A stretch of DNA of 14,160 bases, from the NCBI GenBank assembly GCA_964432995.1, contig CAYSPU010000155.1, positions 1-14,160 of the forward strand, in the 5' to 3' direction. Both the position numbers and the translations under genes were made by a program. Positions 1 through 5,878 of the stretch are shown here, piece after piece. This DNA comes from CAYSPU01 sp964432995. Lineage in GTDB: Bacteria; Verrucomicrobiota; Verrucomicrobiia; Limisphaerales; JAHDYP01. The notes under the pieces were generated by a model. It made no database searches. It was not told the origin of the DNA and was given only the letters and a program-made list of their open reading frames with translations. Each line of letters starts with the position of its first letter. The stretch's first letter is position 1.

Positions 1-392
1 ACCCCGATCGCCGACGCCATCGGCTGTTCGATCAGGTCCACCTCGCGGGCCCCCGCATGGGTTGCCGAGTCCTTAACCGCCCGTTTCTCCACTTCGGTGA
101 TCCCCGAAGGGACCGCCACGACCACTCGGGGGGCGATGAGCTTGCGGTAGTGCACTTTCTGGATGAAATGCCGGAGCATCGCTTCGGTTATCTCGAAGTC
201 CGCGATCACGCCGTCCTTCATCCGCTTGGCCTCCTCGCCCACCGCCAACACGTTCGTCGTGCCGGCTTGAATGGCTACTACCGAAGGCTCACGCAACACG
301 ATTCCCCGGTCCCGAACGTATACCAGCGAGTTCGCGGTCCCGAGGTCTATCCCAATGTCGTTGGAAAACAGGCTCTTAAGTTGCGCGAACAT
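1..392 (-). CDS. mreB: Rod shape-determining protein MreB, N-terminal part (runs off the left edge), with an apparent internal deletion
   Basis: This is bacterial actin, which forms membrane-associated filaments that organise peptidoglycan synthesis along the cell side wall. The minus strand from the ATG at 390-392 encodes about 130 residues and continues beyond position 1. Visible family signatures are SNDIGIDLGTANSLVYV (phosphate-1 loop, residues about 10-26), GIVLREPSVVAI, AVGEEAK, KDGVIADFEITEAML and IEQPMASAIG. In typical MreB about 14 residues (of the LGRTPGNIVAIRPM type) lie between EEAKxM and KDGVIADF. Here EEAKRM runs straight into KDGV, with the junction at the ATG codon at 219-221, so the reading frame is kept. 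The start is supported by a possible ribosome binding site GTAAGG on the minus strand (401-406), 8 nt upstream, and by a promoter at 416-444. The gene could be an altered functional copy, a decayed paralogue or an assembly error. The family call is very secure; the functional state is not. Confidence 0.93.
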   Translation of the reverse strand, partial: MFAQLKSLFSNDIGIDLGTANSLVYVRDRGIVLREPSVVAIQAGTTNVLAVGEEAKRMKDGVIADFEITEAMLRHFIQKVHYRKLIAPRVVVAVPSGITEVEKRAVKDSATHAGAREVDLIEQPMASAIG

Positions 393-415
393 GAATGATG
401 CCTTACAGGCCGGTA

Positions 416-444
416 ACTTAAGGACCCCCCCCTGCCAGGGTCAA
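416..444 (-). promoter_or_regulatory. Predicted sigma70-type promoter of mreB
   Basis: On the minus strand a -35 box TTGACC (439-444) is separated by exactly 17 nt from a -10 box TTAAGT (416-421). The ATG at 392 lies 23 nt downstream of the -10 box. This leaves a short leader holding the possible ribosome binding site GTAAGG. The spacer contains a run of eight G. The -35 box matches 5 of 6 consensus bases and the -10 box about 3 of 6, so the call is plausible but unproven. Confidence 0.5.
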
Positions 445-580
445 GACGATTAGCGGGGCTGGAGCGGGCCCGGCGCCCATCCTGACGCCGCCCCCGAGCC
501 AGCGTCGCCCGCCTGCCGGACCGCGGCCGTCCTCGACCGCTGCAATCATCGACGGCTCGAGGGCAATTCCTGGAATCCCC

Positions 581-608
581 TTGATCCTCCCGAGTCGGTC
601 GATACCCT
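581..608 (+). promoter_or_regulatory. Predicted promoter of the malic enzyme gene, leaderless layout
   Basis: A -35 box TTGATC (581-586) is followed by a 16-nt spacer and a -10 box TACCCT (603-608). The ATG at 616 starts 7 nt after the -10 box, so transcription would be expected to begin at or within a base or two of the start codon. There is no Shine-Dalgarno sequence before 616, which fits a leaderless mRNA. The rest of the 393-615 divergent region shows nothing else that I can name. Confidence 0.45.
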
Positions 609-615
609 CCGCCCG

Positions 616-2331
616 ATGCGCTCACCGACAACTCCGCGCCGCGGGAAACCATCGGCCCCAGCCTCGGAACCGGCCGCCCCCAAAGGCAGGAAGTGCCCCG
701 TCCGGATCCGCCGGCATCGAGGTCTGTTCTGGCTCCAAAACCCGCTCCTGAACAAGGGCACGGCCTTCGGCGAAGAAGAACGCGACGCCCTCGGCCTGCG
801 CGGCCTCTTGCCACCGCGCGTCCACACGCAGGAGGAACAGGTCCTCCGCGTGATGATCAACTTCCACAAGAAACCCAACGACCTGGAACGTTACATCCAG
901 CTCATCGCCCTCCAGGACCGCAACGAGACGCTCTTCTACCGCGTCATCATGGATAACCTCGAGGAGATGATGCCCATCATCTACACGCCCACCGTCGGCC
1001 GCGCCTGCCAGGAATACGGCAACCTCTTCCGCCGCCCCCGCGGCATCTATGTCTCCATCCGCGACCGCGGGCACGTCGCGCGTCTGGTTCGGAACTGGCC
1101 GCAGCACGACGCCCGCGTCATCGTGGTCACCGATGGCGAACGGATCCTCGGCCTGGGCGACCTGGGCACCTTCGGCATGGGGATCCCGGTCGGGAAACTC
1201 TCCCTCTACACCGCCTGCGCCGGGGTCCATCCCGCCCTCTGTCTGCCCGTCACCATCGACGTCGGCACCGACAACGAGACCCTGCTCCAGGAACCGCTCT
1301 ACACCGGACTCAAACAGCGACGCGTCCGCGGAGAAGCATATGACGCGCTGATCGAGGAGTTCGTGGTCGCCGTGCGGAAGGTCTTCCCCAAAGCGCTGAT
1401 TCAATTCGAGGACTTCGCCAACCGGAACGCGTTTCGGCTGCTGCGGAAGTACCAGGACCGCGTCTGCTGCTTCAACGACGACATCCAAGGCACCGGCGCC
1501 GTCGCCTTCGCCGGGCTCTGGTCCGCCCTCCGTCTCACCCGCGGCCTGCTTCGCCATCAGACCATCCTCTTCGCCGGAGCCGGCGAGGCCGGTATCGGCA
1601 TCGCCCACATGATCGTCGCCCAGTTGGTCGAAGAGGGATTGTCCGAAGCCGAGGCCCGCCAGCGCTGCTGGTTCGTCGATTCCCGAGGACTGATCGTGCG
1701 CTCCCGAACGGACTTGAACGAACATAAACGGCCGTTTGCTCACGAACACGAGCCCCGCCCCGACCTGCTCTCCGCTGTCCAGGCCCTTCGACCCCACATC
1801 CTCATCGGGGCCAGCGGCGTTCCCAAGACCTTCACCCGGGAGATCGTCGAGACCATGTGCCGTTGCCACGAGCGCCCGGTGGTCTTCGCGCTGTCGAATC
1901 CGACCTCGAAGGCGGAGTGCACCGCGGAGGAGGCCTACACCTGGTCCCGCGGCCGGGCGATCTTCGCCAGCGGGAGTCCGTTTCCACCGGTCACAATCGA
2001 GGGCCGGACACTCGTGCCCGGCCAGGGCAACAACGCTTACATCTTCCCGGGCGTCGGCCTCGGGATCGTCGCTTCCGAATCCCGTCGGGTTACCGATGCC
2101 ATGTTCCTCAAGGCGGCGCGCACCCTGGCGGATCAGGTGCGCGAGAGCGAGTTGGCTGAAGGCCGCGTCTATCCGGCGCTCCAACGCATGCCCGAAGTGT
2201 CGGCTGCGGTGGCGACCGCGGTCGCCGAGGAGGTCTACCGCGAGAAGCTCGCCCGCCGCCGCCGGCCGAAGGATCTCCTCCGGTTCATCCAATCGCAAAT
2301 GTACAAACCCGAATACACGCAGCAGGTGTAG
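616..2331 (+). CDS. Malic enzyme (oxaloacetate-decarboxylating malate dehydrogenase), eukaryote-like large form
   Basis: Oxidative decarboxylation of L-malate to pyruvate and CO2 in the cytoplasm, yielding NADH or NADPH. At 571 aa it matches the large SfcA/animal malic enzyme class rather than the short or MaeB-fusion class. Visible features are LLNKGTAF (45-52), catalytic Tyr in YTPTVG (123-128), LGDLGTFGMGIPVGKLSLYT with the catalytic Lys at 194, metal ligands Glu265/Asp266 in QFEDF and Asp289 in FNDDIQG, a Rossmann loop GAGEAG (321-326), SNPTSKAECTAEEAY (427-441) and GQGNNAYIFPGVGLG (469-483). The second half resembles animal cytosolic ME1 strongly. After the nucleotide-binding strand the sequence reads DSRGLIV, with Ser where NAD-type mitochondrial enzymes have Lys, and a Lys lies near the position linked to NADP choice. 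I therefore infer NADP preference, but the cofactor is not certain. The first 30 residues are a basic, Pro-rich extension. The start at 616 is the only Met before residue 80 and fits the promoter spacing. It appears monocistronic. Confidence 0.95.
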   Translation: MRSPTTPRRGKPSAPASEPAAPKGRKCPVRIRRHRGLFWLQNPLLNKGTAFGEEERDALGLRGLLPPRVHTQEEQVLRVMINFHKKPNDLERYIQLIALQDRNETLFYRVIMDNLEEMMPIIYTPTVGRACQEYGNLFRRPRGIYVSIRDRGHVARLVRNWPQHDARVIVVTDGERILGLGDLGTFGMGIPVGKLSLYTACAGVHPALCLPVTIDVGTDNETLLQEPLYTGLKQRRVRGEAYDALIEEFVVAVRKVFPKALIQFEDFANRNAFRLLRKYQDRVCCFNDDIQGTGAVAFAGLWSALRLTRGLLRHQTILFAGAGEAGIGIAHMIVAQLVEEGLSEAEARQRCWFVDSRGLIVRSRTDLNEHKRPFAHEHEPRPDLLSAVQALRPHILIGASGVPKTFTREIVETMCRCHERPVVFALSNPTSKAECTAEEAYTWSRGRAIFASGSPFPPVTIEGRTLVPGQGNNAYIFPGVGLGIVASESRRVTDAMFLKAARTLADQVRESELAEGRVYPALQRMPEVSAAVATAVAEEVYREKLARRRRPKDLLRFIQSQMYKPEYTQQV

Positions 2332-2339
2332 CGCGCTGC

Positions 2340-2355
2340 TTGGGACTGCTCCCAA
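2340..2355 (+). terminator. Possible weak terminator hairpin after the malic enzyme gene
   Basis: Arms TTGGGA (2340-2345) and TCCCAA (2350-2355) pair perfectly around the loop CTGC, starting 8 nt after the malic enzyme stop codon. There is no T-run afterwards, so it is at best an imperfect intrinsic terminator. Confidence 0.3.
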
Positions 2356-2380
2356 ACCGGTTGCTCAACCCCTTGGGGCC

Positions 2381-2402
2381 TCGTCCCGCGGCCGCGGGAC
2401 GA
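2381..2402. repeat. Perfect 22-nt palindrome
   Basis: The half-site TCGTCCCGCGG (2381-2391) is followed directly by its exact reverse complement (2392-2402). The outward extension breaks at 2380/2403. With no loop it is more like a dimeric-protein binding site or the core of a mobile repeat than a transcription terminator. Its function is unknown. Confidence 0.6.
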
Positions 2403-2720
2403 CCCGCAGCAAAGCGCACCCGCCGCCATCTGCGGCTCAAGACGAGCCGCGGTCCGCAACCTCGCGGGCCCTCGATCGCCCAACCACTCCCGTGCGCGAA
2501 CCAGCCCTTCCGGGACCGCGGGTCTTCTCGACCCGCAGCTACAATACTACAGCGGCGCCCTCGGAGAGGTCGCCCTACCGTCTGCTCCCGATGCCGATGG
2601 TGGGGCGCGACCTCCTGGCGCGCCGAGCGCGCCTGACACCTTCGGCTGCAGTTGGAGAGAAGCCGCGGTCCGGGGGCGGTGTCAACAAGCGCGCGCGGGC
2701 GCATCCGGGCCTCTGCCCAC

Positions 2721-2749
2721 TTGTCGGTGGCGGCGTGGTGTGATTGGAT
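2721..2749 (+). promoter_or_regulatory. Predicted promoter of the M48 peptidase gene, leaderless layout
   Basis: TTGTCG (2721-2726), a 17-nt spacer and TTGGAT (2744-2749) are followed by 6 nt and the ATG at 2756. The boxes are individually weak. The spacing matches the gene heads at 616, 7674 and 12231, and that agreement is the main support. Confidence 0.35.
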
Positions 2750-2755
2750 GGAGCC

Positions 2756-3547
2756 ATGAGAGCCACGCGAATGGGTCTGCTCCTGGCGACGTTGTCCCTG
2801 GCGGCATCACAGTGGACGAGTTGCACGACCGTGTCCGAGACGGGCCGAAAGCAGCTCATCCTCCTCTCACCCCAGGAGGAAACGCAGTTGGGCCTGACCA
2901 GCTTCACCCAGATGAAGCAGGAGGTGCCCATCAGCAAGGACGGCGCGGCCAACGCCCTGTTGCAGAAGGTGGGCCAGCGGATCGCCGCCGTCGCGGAGCT
3001 CCCCAATGCCCAATGGGAATTCGTCCTGTTCGATAGCAAGGAGGCGAACGCGTTCTGCCTGCCGGGCGGCAAGGTGGGCGTCTACACCGGCATCCTGCCC
3101 ATCACCAAGAACGAGGCGGGCCTGGCGACCGTGATCGGCCACGAGGTGGCCCACGCAGTGGCGCGCCACGGCGCCGAGCGGGTGAGCGAGGCCTTCGTCC
3201 TGCAAACCGGCGGCGGGCTGCTCAACGCCAGCCTCGCCAAGTCCGATCCCAAGTGGCAATCGGCGGCCTCGACGGTCTACGGCCTGGGCACCACCCTCGG
3301 CCGCGAACTGCCCCACAGCCGGAAGCAGGAATCCGAGGCTGATCTCATCGGCCTGAAATTCATGGCCCGCGCCGGCTACGACCCCGAGGAAGCCGTCCGG
3401 TTCTGGGAGCGCTTCGCCGAAATCAACCGCCAGAGCGGCGGCTCATCGACCCTCTGGTTTCTGCGCACGCATCCCCTCGACGAGAAACGGATCGAGCAAC
3501 TCCAGGGCTGGCTCCCCGAAGCGAAGAAGGAATACCGCCCGCGCTAA
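2756..3547 (+). CDS. M48-family zinc metallopeptidase, probable lipoprotein (LoiP/Oma1-like)
   Basis: A predicted 263-aa secreted or lipid-anchored endopeptidase of the kind that degrades misfolded envelope proteins. Residues 1-23 form a signal peptide (MRATRM, then a hydrophobic stretch) ending in WTSC. The Cys fits a lipoprotein signal, although Trp at -3 is atypical. It is followed by TTVSETGRKQLILLSPQEE, close to the usual N-terminal motif of M48 lipoproteins. The zinc motif is HEVAH (129-133), with the third ligand Glu192 in ESEAD about 60 residues later. THPLDEKRIEQL near the C terminus is also typical of the family. I chose ATG 2756 because a TTG at 2744 in the same frame overlaps the presumed -10 box. 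A GGAG lies only 2 nt before the ATG, too close to be a good ribosome binding site. It stands alone between two repeat-rich spacers. Family call secure; substrate unknown. Confidence 0.9.
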   Translation: MRATRMGLLLATLSLAASQWTSCTTVSETGRKQLILLSPQEETQLGLTSFTQMKQEVPISKDGAANALLQKVGQRIAAVAELPNAQWEFVLFDSKEANAFCLPGGKVGVYTGILPITKNEAGLATVIGHEVAHAVARHGAERVSEAFVLQTGGGLLNASLAKSDPKWQSAASTVYGLGTTLGRELPHSRKQESEADLIGLKFMARAGYDPEEAVRFWERFAEINRQSGGSSTLWFLRTHPLDEKRIEQLQGWLPEAKKEYRPR

Positions 3548-3584
3548 CGGGCAGCGCGGCGCGCCAGGAGACGAGGAAATGACG

Positions 3585-3764
3585 GATTGTGGATCGTGGA
3601 TGATGACTCAGGATTCGCGCAATCTCCCCGAGGTGAACCTCATCCACGCCAGGGACCACGCTCTGCAGCCGCGGGAATTCGCGGAGATTCGCGTCTCCAC
3701 CGAGGCTGGTGGACTCCCTGCGACTCCCCGGCCGAATCCGTGTCCATCCGTGCTCATCCGCGGT
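3585..3764. repeat. Intergenic block of 7-nt and 10-nt periodic repeats
   Basis: Three kinds of short tandem units follow one another. 3585-3605 is GATTGTG, GATCGTG, GATGATG (7 nt each). 3677-3696 is ATTCGCGGAG, ATTCGCGTCT (10 nt each). 3735-3764 is AATCCGTGTC, CATCCGTGCT, CATCCGCGGT (10 nt each). I recall similar phrases scattered between genes in Verrucomicrobiota and related genomes, where they give rise to spurious small ORFs. The last unit ends 13 nt before the next start codon. No protein in this block is convincing. Confidence 0.6.
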
Positions 3765-3777
3765 TGAAATGAGGAAC

Positions 3778-4347
3778 ATGAGACAACTCTGCGTACAGAC
3801 TCGAGCCCAGTGGCGTCAGTGGCTGGCGGCGCATCACGACCGCGAGCCCAGCGGTATCTGGCTGGTCTTCCACAAGAAAGGGACTGGCCAGCCCTCTCTC
3901 GATTACGAGGACGCAGTCGAAGAGGCGCTCTGCTTCGGGTGGATCGATAGCGTCGTGAAGCGGATCAATGACGCGAGCTATTGCCGGAAATTCACCCCGC
4001 GCCACGACCGCAGCAACTGGTCGCCCACCAACCGTCGGCGCGCCGAGAAGGTCATCCGCGAAGGCCGGATGACCGCCTTCGGCCTGGCGAAGGTCGACGC
4101 CGCCCAGCGGCTGGGGATTTGGGAACGGGACGCGCGCCCCGTGATGGACGGCCGCCGGCCCGTCGAGCTTGCGAAAGCCCTGTCACGAAATCGAAAGGCC
4201 AAGGAGTTCTTCGAGAGCCTGGCACCGTCCTGTCAAAGACGGTTCATCGGCTGGATCGTCACCGCCAGGAAACCCGAGACCAAGGCCCGACGCGTGCGGG
4301 AATCCATGGCCCTGCTCGGCCGGCGCCAGCAACTCGGCCTCAAGTAA
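3778..4347 (+). CDS. YdeI/OmdA-family protein (OmpD-associated, bacteriocin-protection type)
   Basis: This 189-aa protein belongs to a widespread family annotated as YdeI/OmpD-associated. Members have been linked to resistance to antimicrobial peptides and other stresses, but the biochemical role is not known. Family hallmarks are WLVFHKKGTG (28-37), ALCFGWIDS (50-58), RKFTPR (70-75), SNWSPTN (79-85), and the OmdA-like C-terminal part with LAPSCQRRFIGWI and KPETKARRV. It has no signal peptide or membrane segment, so it is probably cytoplasmic. The frame is open upstream to 3709, but that part is translated from the intergenic repeat and is not family-like. The ATG at 3778 has GAGG (3771-3774) 3 nt upstream, and ATG 3769 is the alternative. 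It precedes glpK by only 6 nt, so it is probably cotranscribed with the glycerol genes. I know no reason from the family why it should be. Confidence 0.88.
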   Translation: MRQLCVQTRAQWRQWLAAHHDREPSGIWLVFHKKGTGQPSLDYEDAVEEALCFGWIDSVVKRINDASYCRKFTPRHDRSNWSPTNRRRAEKVIREGRMTAFGLAKVDAAQRLGIWERDARPVMDGRRPVELAKALSRNRKAKEFFESLAPSCQRRFIGWIVTARKPETKARRVRESMALLGRRQQLGLK

Positions 4348-4353
4348 CCGACC

Positions 4354-5874
4354 ATGACCTCCGCAATTCTCGCTCTCGACCAAGGCACGACCAGCTCGCG
4401 GGCGGTTGTCTTCGATCACGCGGGCGCCATCCGCGCGGTTGCCCAACAGGAGTTCCGGCAGTTCTTTCCCCGGGCGGGCTGGGTCGAGCACGACCCCCAG
4501 GAGATCTGGCAGACGCAAGTGACGACCGCGCGCGCCGCGCTGGGGCAGGCCGGCATGAAGGCGGCGGACATCGCCGCCATCGGGATTACCAACCAGCGGG
4601 AGACAACCGTCGTGTGGGATCGGCGCACCGGTGTCCCCATCCACCACGCGATCGTCTGGCAGGACCGGCGCACCTCCCCGTTCTGCGACGCGCTCAGGCA
4701 GGCCGGTCACGCCAGCCTGGTCCAGCAACGCGCGGGCCTGGTCATTGACGCCTACTTCTCCGGAAGCAAACTCCGCTGGATCCTCGATCAGGTGCCCGGC
4801 GCGCGGGAACGCGCGCGCCGCGGCGAGCTCGCCTTCGGCACCATCGACACCTGGCTGCTCTGGAATCTGACCGGCGGCGCGCTGCATATCAGCGATCCCA
4901 CCAACGCCTCGCGCACCATGTTGTACAACCTCCACACGGGGGCGTGGGACGAGGAACTGCTCCGGATGCTGGACGTGCCGCGGGAAGTCCTGCCGGAGGT
5001 GCGCTCCTCGAGCGAGATCTATGGCGAGACGGCGCGCGGCGTGTTCGACGCGCCGATTCCCATCGGCGGCATCGCCGGCGATCAACAGGCGGCCTTGTTC
5101 GGACAGCACTGCTTCACGCGCGGCCTCGCCAAGAACACGTACGGCACCGGATGCTTCATGCTGATGAACATCGGCCCGCAGCCCGCGCCCTCGAAGCACC
5201 AGTTGATCACCACCGTGGCGTGGCAGGCGGGGGGACAGACCGACTTCGCCCTGGAAGGCAGCGTGTTCATCGGCGGCGCCGTGGTGCAGTGGCTGCGCGA
5301 CGGATTGGGGCTCATCCAATCCTCCGCGGAGATCGAGGCCCTGGCCGCGAGCGTGCCGGATTGCGGCGGGGTGTATCTGGTACCGGCGTTCGCCGGGCTC
5401 GGCGCTCCGCACTGGGACCAATACGCCCGCGGCACCTTGACCGGCCTCACCCGCGGCACCACCCGCGGACACCTGGCCCGCGCCGCCTTGGAAGGAATCG
5501 CCTTCCAGGTCGCCGACGTGCTCGAGGTCATGAAACAGGACTCGGGCATCGCCATGAATGAGCTGCGCGTCGACGGCGGCGCCTCCGCCAACAACCTGCT
5601 GATGCAGTTCCAGGCGGACATCCTGCAAGTGCCGGTCGTGCGCCCCAAAGTGATCGAGACCACCGCCCTGGGTGCCGCCTACCTGGCCGGCCTGGCGACC
5701 GGCTTCTGGAAGAACCGCGACGAAGTCCGCCGCGCCGGACAAGCCGAACGCACCTTCGCACCGCAAATGAGCGCGGACGCCGCCGCCCATCGCCGGCGCC
5801 GCTGGGCGGAGGCGCTGCACCGCGCGCGCGATTGGGAGGAACACTCCAGCGTGAAGCCCGCCGCCGCCGGCTGA
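4354..5874 (+). CDS. glpK: Glycerol kinase
   Basis: ATP-dependent phosphorylation of glycerol to sn-glycerol-3-phosphate in the cytoplasm, the entry step of glycerol use. The length of 506 aa is standard. FGGY kinase features are the N-terminal phosphate loop LALDQGTTSSRAVVFD (6-21), glycerol-contacting residues Arg82/Glu83 in NQRETTVVW, IVWQDRRT (100-107), Tyr134 in DAYFSGSKLRW, catalytic Asp243 in GIAGDQQAALFGQ, YGTGCFMLMN (263-272), and the C-terminal DGGASANNLLMQFQADIL and ETTALGAAYLAG. The GTR loop that binds fructose-1,6-bisphosphate in the E. coli enzyme is not present before the IPIGGIAGDQ segment, which reads RGVFDAP. That feedback control is therefore probably absent. It starts 6 nt after the YdeI-like stop without a clear ribosome binding site, which suggests translational coupling. 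No glpF transporter is in the window. Confidence 0.97.
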   Translation: MTSAILALDQGTTSSRAVVFDHAGAIRAVAQQEFRQFFPRAGWVEHDPQEIWQTQVTTARAALGQAGMKAADIAAIGITNQRETTVVWDRRTGVPIHHAIVWQDRRTSPFCDALRQAGHASLVQQRAGLVIDAYFSGSKLRWILDQVPGARERARRGELAFGTIDTWLLWNLTGGALHISDPTNASRTMLYNLHTGAWDEELLRMLDVPREVLPEVRSSSEIYGETARGVFDAPIPIGGIAGDQQAALFGQHCFTRGLAKNTYGTGCFMLMNIGPQPAPSKHQLITTVAWQAGGQTDFALEGSVFIGGAVVQWLRDGLGLIQSSAEIEALAASVPDCGGVYLVPAFAGLGAPHWDQYARGTLTGLTRGTTRGHLARAALEGIAFQVADVLEVMKQDSGIAMNELRVDGGASANNLLMQFQADILQVPVVRPKVIETTALGAAYLAGLATGFWKNRDEVRRAGQAERTFAPQMSADAAAHRRRRWAEALHRARDWEEHSSVKPAAAG

Positions 5875-5878
5875 GTCC

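Larger units (their letters stand above)
2332..2720. other. Gene-free stretch of palindromes and short repeated modules
   Basis: No reading frame here resembles a protein, and the open frames present are arginine/proline-rich by-products of high GC. The stretch holds several inverted repeats: 2340-2355, a perfect 22-nt palindrome at 2381-2402 (half-site TCGTCCCGCGG), and a 7-bp stem GCGGGTC / GACCCGC with loop TTCTC at 2518-2536. It also holds short direct repeats: AGCCGCGGTCCG at 2445-2456 and 2661-2672, and GACCCGCAGC at 2401-2410 and 2530-2539. It reads like a mosaic of intergenic repeat modules of the kind dispersed in Verrucomicrobiota genomes. That last point is recollection, not a search. 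Confidence 0.55.

Noticed and set aside
347..878. Minus-strand open frames of 110-155 codons between mreB and the malic enzyme gene
   Set aside because: Arg/Ser/Gly-rich, overlapping the real mreB start and the malic enzyme coding region, without any motif or ribosome binding site.
622..2355. Long minus-strand open frame (577 codons) opposite the malic enzyme gene
   Set aside because: It is the antisense shadow of a clear malic enzyme. Its Asp/Glu/Gly/Val-rich sequence has no family motifs and results from high GC third positions.
3585..3764. Possible CRISPR array in the periodic repeat block
   Set aside because: Units are 7-10 nt with no spacers, far from the 24-40 nt repeat plus spacer plan, and no cas genes are near.
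3579..3777. Small plus-strand ORFs and an N-terminal extension of the YdeI-like gene with sequences such as NPCPSVLIRG
   Set aside because: They are translations of the intergenic tandem repeat units, and no protein family is recognisable.
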